Positions 7,204 to 12,731 of a DNA stretch of 12,731 bases are shown here, in pieces (within the stretch, counting starts at the first letter, position 1; each line of letters begins with the position of its first letter). The stretch is taken from assembly GCA_003221085.1 (NCBI GenBank), contig QHUD01000020.1, positions 8,265-20,995 on the forward strand, in the 5' to 3' direction. The notes beneath the pieces were generated by a model that saw nothing but the letters and a program-made list of their open reading frames with translations, was not told the DNA's origin and searched no databases. This DNA comes from Gemmatimonadota bacterium (lineage in GTDB: Bacteria > Gemmatimonadota > Gemmatimonadetes > Gemmatimonadales > GWC2-71-9). Made by a program: the position numbers and the translations under genes.

Positions 7204-9084
7204 ATGTACTGCTCCCGCTGTGGCACTGAGAACGACGACGCCAGCAAGTTCTGCCGCTCCTGCGGACTAGATCTGTCGCACACGACTCCGGTCGCCGGCG
7301 TGCGCGACCAACAGGTCGATGCGACGGAGCTGGATCTGGTGCGGGAGCAGCTGCACGACGAGTACGAGATCCTCGAGGAGCTGGGCCGCGGCGGGATGGC
7401 CATCGTCTTCAAGGCGCGCGAAAAACAGCTGGAGCGTGACGTCGCGATCAAGGTCCTGCCATTCTCGCTCGCGTTCGACAAAGAGTTCGTCGAGCGGTTC
7501 CAGCGCGAAGCCCGCACGTCCGCCAAGCTCGAGCACCCCAGCATCATCCCGATCTATCGCGTCGGCAAGTCCGGGCGGGTGATCTATTTCGTGATGAAGT
7601 TCCTGCGCGGCAAGCCGCTGTCGTCCGTGCTGGCCGCGCGCGGCACGCTCCCCCCGGCCGAGATCCGCCAGATATTGGTCCAGGTGGCGCGCGCCCTCGC
7701 CTACGCGCACAAGAGCGGCATCGTGCACCGCGACATCAAGCCCGACAACATCATGTTCGACGAGCACGGGCTGGCGGTGGTGACCGATTTCGGGATCGCG
7801 AAGGCGGCGTCGGGCGGCAAGCTCACGGGCACCGGGATGTCCATCGGTACGCCGCACTACATGAGCCCGGAGCAGGCCCGCGCCCAGCCGCTCGACGGAC
7901 GCTCCGACATCTATTCCCTCGGCGTCGTCGCATTTCAAAGCCTCACCGGCCGCGTGCCGTTCGACGGCGAGGACTCGTTCTCGATCGGCTACAAGCACAT
8001 TATGGAGGAGATTCCTACCCCGCCGCTCGAGACCTACGATCAGCGCACGGTGTTCGAGATCACCCGGAAGATGATGGCTAAGTCCCCCGACGAGCGGTTT
8101 CAGAGCGCGGACGATCTCGTCCAGGCGCTCGAGGCGGGCGGCGGCCTCGCTGCGGTCGGACTCGCGACGGCCGCCACCAAGGCCATGCCCTCGCTCGCGG
8201 GGGTCCGGATGGCGTCCGCTCCCACCACGCCGCTACCGCGCCTCGCCGACAGACCCGGGACCGAGGAGCACCACAAGCGCTCGGTCGCCGCGGGCATCGC
8301 CCTCTGGGTGGTCGTCCTGGCCATCGGCCTGGGCGCCCCCGGCCTGTACGCCTACAAGAAGGGCCTGCTGTTCTTCGCCCGGGCCGCCGCTGCGGACTCC
8401 GCGTCGGGCGTCCCCCGCGACACGCTCGCCCAACGCCTCCTGTCCGACACCGGCGTCGCTCCAGCCCCTGACGCGGCGGCCCAGGCCGCCGCCGCGATCC
8501 CTCACGCCGACACCGCGCGGACGCGCGCGGTGCCTCCCGGGACGCTCGGGCACCTCACGCTCCAGGGCCTGCCGGTGGGCGCACGCGTCACCCTCAACGA
8601 GATGCTGTTTCGCGGGTCGCAGGGAGATGTGCCGCCCGGCACGTACGCCCTCGCCGTGCGGGCCAGCGGTTTCGAGCCGTACGACCGCCAGGTGGTCATC
8701 ACTCCGGGTACGCCATCCACGGTACGGATCGAGTTGCAGCCAGGGTCGGGGGAAGGAGGGTCGAACGCCGGACCATGCGACCAGTATGGGCCCGCCTACA
8801 ACCAGGACAACCTCTGCTTCGACACTCGTCCGCTGCCGCTGTCGCTGACGCGCATTCCTGTGCCCGCCGACGCCACGATTTTCCCGCGCCAGGCCATCCT
8901 GCTGATTCATGTCTCGAAGGAGGGGTCGACGCTCGAGGCGCGTGTGTTCGGACCCTCCAACCTCGACACGTTCAACAACCAGGCGCTGGACATGGCGAAG
9001 ACCCTGCGCTGGAACCCCGCCCAGAAGAACGGCGAGCCGGTCGACGCGTGGGTGCAGTGGATATTCCAGCCGGCGAGGCAGTAG
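7204..9084 (+). CDS. Zinc-ribbon Ser/Thr kinase with PEGA and TonB C-terminal-like domains
   Basis: This is a transmembrane serine/threonine kinase of 626 residues. A zinc ribbon has C3/C6/C17/C20. The kinase domain spans about 53-312, with the glycine loop GRGGMA (61-66), ATP lysine K83, helix-C E102, HRDIKPDN (175-182) and DFG (195-197), so it should be active. A transmembrane helix lies at about 361-383, after a Lys/Arg stretch. The external part has an Ala/Asp-rich linker, then a PEGA domain (about 449-516, VPPGTYALAV and EPYDRQVVI). A segment follows with two cysteines 13 residues apart that may form a disulfide. The final domain (about 555-626) has the ALDMAKTLRWNPAQKNGEPV pattern and a WVQWIFQP end resembling the TonB C-terminal domain. 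It has its own promoter and is followed one base later by the carbonic anhydrase. Kinase and PEGA calls are firm; the TonB-like call rests on motif resemblance. Confidence 0.93.
   Translation: MYCSRCGTENDDASKFCRSCGLDLSHTTPVAGVRDQQVDATELDLVREQLHDEYEILEELGRGGMAIVFKAREKQLERDVAIKVLPFSLAFDKEFVERFQREARTSAKLEHPSIIPIYRVGKSGRVIYFVMKFLRGKPLSSVLAARGTLPPAEIRQILVQVARALAYAHKSGIVHRDIKPDNIMFDEHGLAVVTDFGIAKAASGGKLTGTGMSIGTPHYMSPEQARAQPLDGRSDIYSLGVVAFQSLTGRVPFDGEDSFSIGYKHIMEEIPTPPLETYDQRTVFEITRKMMAKSPDERFQSADDLVQALEAGGGLAAVGLATAATKAMPSLAGVRMASAPTTPLPRLADRPGTEEHHKRSVAAGIALWVVVLAIGLGAPGLYAYKKGLLFFARAAAADSASGVPRDTLAQRLLSDTGVAPAPDAAAQAAAAIPHADTARTRAVPPGTLGHLTLQGLPVGARVTLNEMLFRGSQGDVPPGTYALAVRASGFEPYDRQVVITPGTPSTVRIELQPGSGEGGSNAGPCDQYGPAYNQDNLCFDTRPLPLSLTRIPVPADATIFPRQAILLIHVSKEGSTLEARVFGPSNLDTFNNQALDMAKTLRWNPAQKNGEPVDAWVQWIFQPARQ
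9074..9077 (+). promoter_or_regulatory. Possible ribosome binding site before a non-canonical start
   Basis: GAGG lies 8 bases before ATC 9086, exactly where the gamma-carbonic anhydrase family would be expected to begin. It supports initiation there even though no ATG, GTG or TTG is present. Confidence 0.35.
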
Positions 9085-9085
9085 C

Positions 9086-9592
9086 ATCGACATCCATCCG
9101 ACGGCATTTATCGCTCCCGGCGCGGTGGTGCTGGGGGACGTGACGCTCGGCGCCCACGCCAGTGTGTGGTACGGCGCGGTGCTTCGCGGGGACATGGCCG
9201 CGATTGTGGTGGGCGAGCGCACCAATCTCCAGGACGGTTCGATCGTACACGTAGACGAAGGGCTCCCGGCGCGAATCGGCGCGCGGGTCGGCGTGGGCCA
9301 CCGCGCCATTCTGCACGGATGTACCGTCGAGGACGACTGCTTGATCGGCATGGGGAGCGTGCTCTTGAACGGCGTGCACATCGGGACGGGCAGTGTTGTG
9401 GCAGCGGGTGCGGTCGTGCCGGAAGGCGCCCGCGTGCCTCCAGGCTCCCTCGTGGTCGGCGTGCCGGCGCGTGTCACGCGACCGGTCGACGACGCCCTGC
9501 GTGGGCGGATCCGAGACACCTGGGAGCACTACGTGGCCGAGGCAGAGCGGCACCGTGCGGGTACGTTCCCGATCGCCCGAACAAGTTTGTGA
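9086..9592 (+). CDS. Gamma-class carbonic anhydrase family protein (left-handed beta-helix)
   Basis: This is a trimeric left-handed beta-helix protein of the gamma-carbonic anhydrase/YrdA type, expected to interconvert carbon dioxide and bicarbonate with a metal at subunit interfaces. About 168 residues begin with IDIHPTAFIAPGAVVLGDV, the family's usual N-terminus. Hexapeptide repeats run through most of the chain. The three metal-binding histidines are H55 (IVHVDEG), H72 and H77 (GHRAILHGC), with the canonical four-residue gap between the last two. The usual VVGVPARVTRP end and a short C-terminal helix follow. The gene sits one base after the kinase stop, so it is likely co-transcribed. No canonical start exists near the expected N-terminus. 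The nearest in-frame choices are ATG 8909 and GTG 8942, inside the kinase gene, or GTG 9125, which would cut off the first strand. ATC 9086 was chosen for position and ribosome binding site. Not every family member is enzymatically active. Confidence 0.88.
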   Translation: MDIHPTAFIAPGAVVLGDVTLGAHASVWYGAVLRGDMAAIVVGERTNLQDGSIVHVDEGLPARIGARVGVGHRAILHGCTVEDDCLIGMGSVLLNGVHIGTGSVVAAGAVVPEGARVPPGSLVVGVPARVTRPVDDALRGRIRDTWEHYVAEAERHRAGTFPIARTSL

Positions 9593-9637
9593 TGTGAATT
9601 GTTGGATGTCACGCGGGGCCACCGCTCTGGCGAGGTG

Positions 9638-9666
9638 TTGCTCTGACGTGCCCGGGGGTCTACCTT
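9638..9666 (+). promoter_or_regulatory. Candidate promoter for the ribonucleotide reductase
   Basis: TTGCTC (9638-9643), 17 bases and TACCTT (9661-9666) match the layout of the promoter at 2496-2525, and the nine bases CTACCTTGC are identical. It overlaps the candidate terminator hairpin, so one of the two calls may be wrong. It would leave a leader of about 86 bases. Confidence 0.3.
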
Positions 9667-9684
9667 GCCCCTCCGCGCCTTTTT
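9653..9684 (+). terminator. Probable rho-independent terminator after the carbonic anhydrase
   Basis: CGGGGG (9653-9658) can pair with CCTCCG (9670-9675), giving six pairs including one G-U and an 11-base loop. CGCC and five T residues (9680-9684) follow. It lies about 60 bases past the carbonic anhydrase stop and before the reductase gene. Confidence 0.45.
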
Positions 9685-9722
9685 GATCCGCGCGCAGTTA
9701 AATTCACACATACCACATGTTC

Positions 9723-9738
9723 GGTGAGCACGCTCACC
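9723..9738. promoter_or_regulatory. Perfect 7-bp palindrome upstream of the reductase
   Basis: GGTGAGC and GCTCACC are separated by two bases and end 20 bases before ATG 9759. The tight spacing favours a protein-binding dyad over an RNA hairpin. The regulator is unknown, and it does not match the NrdR box consensus. Confidence 0.4.
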
Positions 9739-9758
9739 TCCGCGAGGGACGAGCCCGC

Positions 9759-11123
9759 ATGACTGCTTCCAGCCGCACCGGCACACTCGATCTGAGCCCC
9801 AACGCCGTCACCGTGCTCGAGCGGCGCTACCTGGTCAAGGACGACCACGGCAAGCCCGTCGAGCAGCCTGAGGACTTGTTCTGGCGGGTTGCGCGGACGA
9901 TCGCGGAGCCGGAGCGGCGCTACGGGGCTTCGGACAAAGCCGTGGAGGGACTCGCGGAGACGTTCTTCGAGCTGATGGCGACCCGGGTCTGGATGCCCAA
10001 TTCACCCACGCTGATGAACGCCGGCCGGCCGCTCGGCCAGCTCTCCGCCTGCTTCGTGCTCCCGGTGGAAGACGCGCTCTCGAACGGCCAGAGCGGTATC
10101 TACGACACGCTGCGGGCCATGGCCCTGGTGCACCAGTCGGGCGGCGGCACCGGGTTCTCCTTTTCGCGCCTGCGCCCGAAGAATGATGTCGTGCGCTCCA
10201 CCATGGGTGTGGCGTCGGGCCCTGTGTCGTTCATGAAGCTGTACGATGCCTCGACCGACGTGGTGAAACAGGGCGGGACGCGCCGCGGCGCGAACATGGG
10301 CATCCTGCGGGTCGACCATCCCGACATCCTCGAGTTCATCGCCTGCAAGGACGACCTGACCCAGGTGACGAACTTCAACATCTCGGTGGCGGTGACGGAC
10401 GCCTTCATGCGGGCCCTGGAGGAGGGTGCGGCCTACGAGCTGATCCATCCCCGCAGCGGCGCCGCGGTGGGCCGGCTCGATGCCCGCGAGGTGTTCCGCA
10501 AGATCGTCCACGGCGCCTGGAAGACGGGCGAGCCCGGCGTGTACTTCATCGACCGAGCCAACCATTACAACCCGGTGCCCCACCTGGGCAGCTACGAGGC
10601 GACGAACCCGTGCGGTGAGCAGCCGCTGCTCCCCTACGACGTCTGCAACCGCGGCTCGATCAACCTCGGGCTGTTCGCGAAGGACGGCGACGTCGACTGG
10701 GATCGCCTGCGGACCGCGGTGCACCTGTGCACGCACTTCCTCGACAACGTCATCGACGCGAACAAGTACCCGCTGACCGAAATCGACGACCTCGCCAAGC
10801 GCATCCGCCGCATCGGCCTCGGAGTGATGGGCTGGGCGGACCTGCTGGTGCGACTCGGTCTCCCGTACAACTCGGACGAGGGGGTGGCCCTCGGCCGCCG
10901 CATGATGGAATTCGTCGACGAGGAGGCCAAGGCGGCCTCGGGGAGGCTCGCCGAGCAGCGCGGTGTGTTCCCCGAGTGGGAGCGGTCGATCTGGGGGCCG
11001 GACGCGACCTGCGCCCGCGGGCCCAAGGGTGAGCGCGTGCGCCCCATGCGGAGGCTGCGCAACTGCAACCTCACGACCGTCGCCCCCACCGGCACCATCT
11101 CGATCATCGCCGGCTGCTCGTGA
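9759..11123 (+). CDS. Adenosylcobalamin-dependent (class II) ribonucleotide reductase, N-terminal part of a broken gene
   Basis: This is the catalytic part of a B12-dependent ribonucleotide reductase, which makes deoxyribonucleotides for DNA synthesis without needing oxygen. The 454 residues contain the active site: C98 (LSACFVLP) and C296 (VCNRGSINL) as the redox pair, C285 as the thiyl-radical cysteine, and N283 and E287 in NPCGEQPLL. The frame ends at TGA right after APTGTISIIAGCS. In the family the chain continues with SGIEP and a further stretch before the motif that opens the next frame. The gene is therefore interrupted. The start at ATG 9759 has GAGGGA 9 bases upstream. An in-frame ATG at 9717 would put a palindromic site inside the protein. 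Whether this part is functional without the missing segment is doubtful. Confidence 0.9.
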   Translation: MTASSRTGTLDLSPNAVTVLERRYLVKDDHGKPVEQPEDLFWRVARTIAEPERRYGASDKAVEGLAETFFELMATRVWMPNSPTLMNAGRPLGQLSACFVLPVEDALSNGQSGIYDTLRAMALVHQSGGGTGFSFSRLRPKNDVVRSTMGVASGPVSFMKLYDASTDVVKQGGTRRGANMGILRVDHPDILEFIACKDDLTQVTNFNISVAVTDAFMRALEEGAAYELIHPRSGAAVGRLDAREVFRKIVHGAWKTGEPGVYFIDRANHYNPVPHLGSYEATNPCGEQPLLPYDVCNRGSINLGLFAKDGDVDWDRLRTAVHLCTHFLDNVIDANKYPLTEIDDLAKRIRRIGLGVMGWADLLVRLGLPYNSDEGVALGRRMMEFVDEEAKAASGRLAEQRGVFPEWERSIWGPDATCARGPKGERVRPMRRLRNCNLTTVAPTGTISIIAGCS

Positions 11124-12124
11124 TGCAGCAGATCGCGGAGTCGGGACACATCCACTTCGATCAGGTGCCGGCGGCGTGGCAGCGGGTGTTCGTCACCGCG
11201 CACGACGTGACGCCGGAGTGGCACATCCAGATGCAGGCGGCGTTCCAGGAGTTCACCGACTCGGCGATCTCCAAGACCTGCAACTTCTCGAACGACGCGA
11301 CCGAGGAGTACGTGGAGAAGATCTACCGGTACGCCTACAAGCTGGGCTGCAAGGGCGTGACCGTGTACCGCGACGGCGCGCGCGAGATGCAGGTGCTCTC
11401 CACCGGCTCGACGGCGAAAAAGGTGCAGGAGCAGGCCGGCGGAGCGGGGGGGGCGGGGGGGGCGGGGGGGGCCGGCAAGGACGCGCTGGCGGAGGCGCTG
11501 GGGCGGGTCGCGGAGCTCGAGGCCGAGCTCGCCCGCACCCGCGACAAGTTGCACGACGCCGAAGCGGAGAACCTGCAGCGCCGGGCGAAGCGCTCGCGCC
11601 CCGACCTGCTCAAGGGCGCCACCCGACGGGTCGAGACGCCGCTCGGCACCATGTACGTGAACATCACCGAGGATGACAAAGGTCAGCCGTTCGAAGTCTT
11701 CATCTCGCTCGGCAAGGCCGGCGGCGCCCTCATGGCCGACGTGGAGGCGATCGGGCGCCTCATTTCACTGGCGCTGCGCTCGGGCATCCCGCTGCGCGAG
11801 GTGTACCGCCAGCTGCGGGGCATCTCGTCCGATCGGGTCGTCGGGCTCGGTCCGAACAAGGTTCTCTCGGTGCCCGACGCGATCGGCATCGCGATCGAAA
11901 AATGGATGCAGGAGAAGCAGGGCATCCAGCAGGATCTCCTGGGCGGGGCGCCGGCGCCCGTCCAGGTGAGCATCCCTGGACCGGAAGGGACGGCCGGCGA
12001 GCGGGGGGGGGACGGCGGCGCCCCGCAAGACTTCATCGGCGCGTGCCCCGACTGCGGCTCGCAGCTCGCGTTCATCGAGGGCTGCGCCAAATGCCACGTG
12101 TGCGGGTTTTCGGAGTGCGGCTGA
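11120..12124 (+). CDS. Class II ribonucleotide reductase, C-terminal part of a broken gene
   Basis: The 334 residues continue the reductase in another frame. They begin MQQIAESGHIHF, followed by QRVFVTAHDVTPEWHIQMQAAFQ and LGCKGVTVYRDGAREMQVL, which belong to the end of the barrel. A Gly/Ala-rich repeat encoded by poly-G tracts follows, then a short coiled coil (about 115-155, EALGRVAELEAELARTRDKL). After that comes a TSCPD-type domain (about 165-275) and a C-terminal Cys-rich tail (CPDCG, then CAKCHVCGFSEC) of the kind that reduces the active site or binds zinc. It starts with GTG 11120, or ATG 11123, overlapping the upstream TGA by 4 bases. No good ribosome binding site is visible, so if translated at all it depends on coupling. 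Together the parts lack about 40 residues of a normal enzyme. Confidence 0.88.
   Translation: MMQQIAESGHIHFDQVPAAWQRVFVTAHDVTPEWHIQMQAAFQEFTDSAISKTCNFSNDATEEYVEKIYRYAYKLGCKGVTVYRDGAREMQVLSTGSTAKKVQEQAGGAGGAGGAGGAGKDALAEALGRVAELEAELARTRDKLHDAEAENLQRRAKRSRPDLLKGATRRVETPLGTMYVNITEDDKGQPFEVFISLGKAGGALMADVEAIGRLISLALRSGIPLREVYRQLRGISSDRVVGLGPNKVLSVPDAIGIAIEKWMQEKQGIQQDLLGGAPAPVQVSIPGPEGTAGERGGDGGAPQDFIGACPDCGSQLAFIEGCAKCHVCGFSECG
11446..11471 (+). repeat. Three G8 tracts in tandem inside the reductase
   Basis: G8 runs at 11446-11453, 11455-11462 and 11464-11471 are separated by single C bases, a 9-bp tandem unit encoding Gly-Gly-Ala repeats. A further G9 run lies at 12003-12011. Such tracts are prone to slippage and could form G-quadruplexes. 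Confidence 0.9.
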
Positions 12125-12211
12125 GGTAGCGGAAGCACGCCGCAGCTTGGCGCCCCGTGTCGCCGGGCAGCCGCGCGTGTCATGCGTCACATTTTTCCCG
12201 TTGACGGTAAG

Positions 12212-12227
12212 TGTGACCCCAGTCACG
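12212..12227. promoter_or_regulatory. CRP/FNR-like binding site
   Basis: TGTGA, six bases, then TCACG matches the TGTGA-N6-TCACA consensus of CRP-type regulators at nine of ten positions. Its centre (12219.5) is 41.5 bases upstream of the expected transcription start at about 12261, the standard position for an activator that overlaps the -35 region. A further half-site GTCACA lies at 12186-12191. Confidence 0.45.
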
Positions 12228-12248
12228 ACTTCCATCGCACCACCTGAG

Positions 12249-12254
12249 TAGTTT
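12249..12254 (+). promoter_or_regulatory. Candidate -10 element of an activator-dependent promoter
   Basis: TAGTTT fits the TAnnTT pattern of the other promoters here, but no TTG-type -35 lies 17-18 bases upstream. That would fit dependence on the CRP-like site. Transcription would begin at or next to GTG 12261, implying a leaderless message. Confidence 0.3.
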
Positions 12255-12260
12255 TCATGC

Positions 12261-12650
12261 GTGAGCATTCCGTTCCGCCCAATGACGCCCACGCGCCTCC
12301 AGGCCAAGGGCTGGGCCCGGGTCGGCCGGCCGGGCGCGCACCTGCTGCGCCGCGGCGCCTGGTACCCCGTCGTCCGCATCTCGTCGAGCCACATCGTGGT
12401 GCTGGACGTGAACCGGCGCAACGTACCGGTCGATCGCCGTTTCCTCGAGATCCGCTACCATCCCCCCGAGCGCTGGAGTGTCGTGCGATGCGAGGCGCGC
12501 GAGATTCAGCGGGTGGGACGGCTGTTCCCCCTCACGTACGCCGTCTGCCCCGCGTGCCGCCACCGGCAAGGGTTCGAGTCGGACGTGAAGGAGCTGAGCT
12601 GCGAGCGGTGCAAGAAGGTGGGCGCGCTGGCGTGGGACGAGATGTCGTGA
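12261..12650 (+). CDS. Small zinc-ribbon protein of unknown function
   Basis: I do not recognise a named family for this 129-residue protein. The N-terminal 20 residues are basic. Residues about 30-80 look like a small beta-barrel (GAWYPVVRI, IVVLDVNRRNVPV, FLEIRY). Residues 96-117 hold a zinc ribbon with C96/C99 and C114/C117. No signal peptide or membrane segment is seen, so it is probably cytoplasmic, perhaps binding nucleic acid or protein. GTG 12261 is the first start in frame; ATG 12282 is an alternative. Neither has a clear ribosome binding site, which fits the possible leaderless promoter just upstream. The stop codon overlaps the second heptad-repeat hairpin. It points the same way as the reductase but has its own putative control region. 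Confidence 0.75.
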   Translation: MSIPFRPMTPTRLQAKGWARVGRPGAHLLRRGAWYPVVRISSSHIVVLDVNRRNVPVDRRFLEIRYHPPERWSVVRCEAREIQRVGRLFPLTYAVCPACRHRQGFESDVKELSCERCKKVGALAWDEMS

Positions 12651-12713
12651 TGCGGGATGGGGGATGCGGGATGCGTCGGAGCTCAACGCATCCCGCATCT
12701 CGCTTCCCGCATC
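12649..12713. repeat. Inverted heptad-repeat hairpin element 2
   Basis: The left arm (12649-12676) consists of seven-base units GCGGGAT, GGGGGAT, GCGGGAT, GCG. The right arm (12686-12713) is its reverse complement at 25 of 28 positions, with a 9-base loop. It begins within the TGA stop of the upstream gene, as element 1 begins on the last base of a TAA stop. No strong T-run follows. The shared unit GCGGRRT and the placement suggest the same class of element as 4439-4545. Confidence 0.85.
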
Positions 12714-12731
12714 CCGTTTAGATCACCGCCA

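Noticed and set aside
8233..9519. A minus-strand open frame of 428 codons
   Set aside because: It is antisense to the kinase external domains and the carbonic anhydrase and shows no domain of its own.
9593..9758. Cobalamin riboswitch or NrdR box upstream of the B12-dependent reductase
   Set aside because: GCCACCG at 9619-9625 and ACACATACCACATGT near 9707-9721 were considered, but the remaining conserved parts of either motif are missing.
12125..12200. Rho-independent terminator after the reductase
   Set aside because: Five T residues occur at 12192-12196, but the preceding stems are only three or four base pairs with mismatches.

Overview
This is a GC-rich bacterial chromosome segment with densely packed genes. 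The window suggests a diderm soil or freshwater bacterium, most likely of the Gemmatimonadota. That placement is an inference. It rests on receptor-type Ser/Thr kinases with N-terminal zinc ribbons, a large outer-membrane metalloprotease/propeller/barrel protein, an adenosylcobalamin-dependent ribonucleotide reductase, and heptad-repeat hairpins between genes. No rRNA or tRNA marker is present to confirm it.

Left part, minus strand (1-2439): a two-gene phospho-signalling operon reads leftward. A protein with three zinc ribbons and two FHA domains overlaps by 4 bases (GTGA) the start of a zinc-ribbon Hanks-type Ser/Thr kinase, whose C-terminus leaves the window. A short divergent promoter region (2440-2534) separates it from the next operon.

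Centre, plus strand (2535-9592): first comes a lipoprotein N-acetylmuramoyl-L-alanine amidase. Next is a secreted protein that joins a gluzincin-like HELAH protease domain, a TolB-like propeller and an outer-membrane beta-barrel. The junction between these two is a 107-bp heptad-repeat hairpin that also seems to supply the second gene's start region. A second zinc-ribbon Ser/Thr kinase follows from its own promoter. It carries a transmembrane segment, a PEGA domain and, unusually, a TonB C-terminal-like domain. A gamma-carbonic anhydrase follows one base after its stop and has no canonical start codon where one is expected.

Right part, plus strand (9593-12731): after a likely terminator comes a class II ribonucleotide reductase broken into two reading frames. 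About 40 conserved residues are missing and the frame changes at the junction, leaving two parts joined by a GTGA overlap. A small zinc-ribbon protein of unknown function follows, preceded by a CRP/FNR-like palindrome. It ends in a second heptad-repeat hairpin that, like the first, begins inside the upstream stop codon.

The points most worth following are the paired heptad hairpins at stop codons, the split reductase, the kinase with a TonB-like tail, and a shared promoter pattern (TTG, 17-18 bp, TAnnTT) in front of four transcription units.
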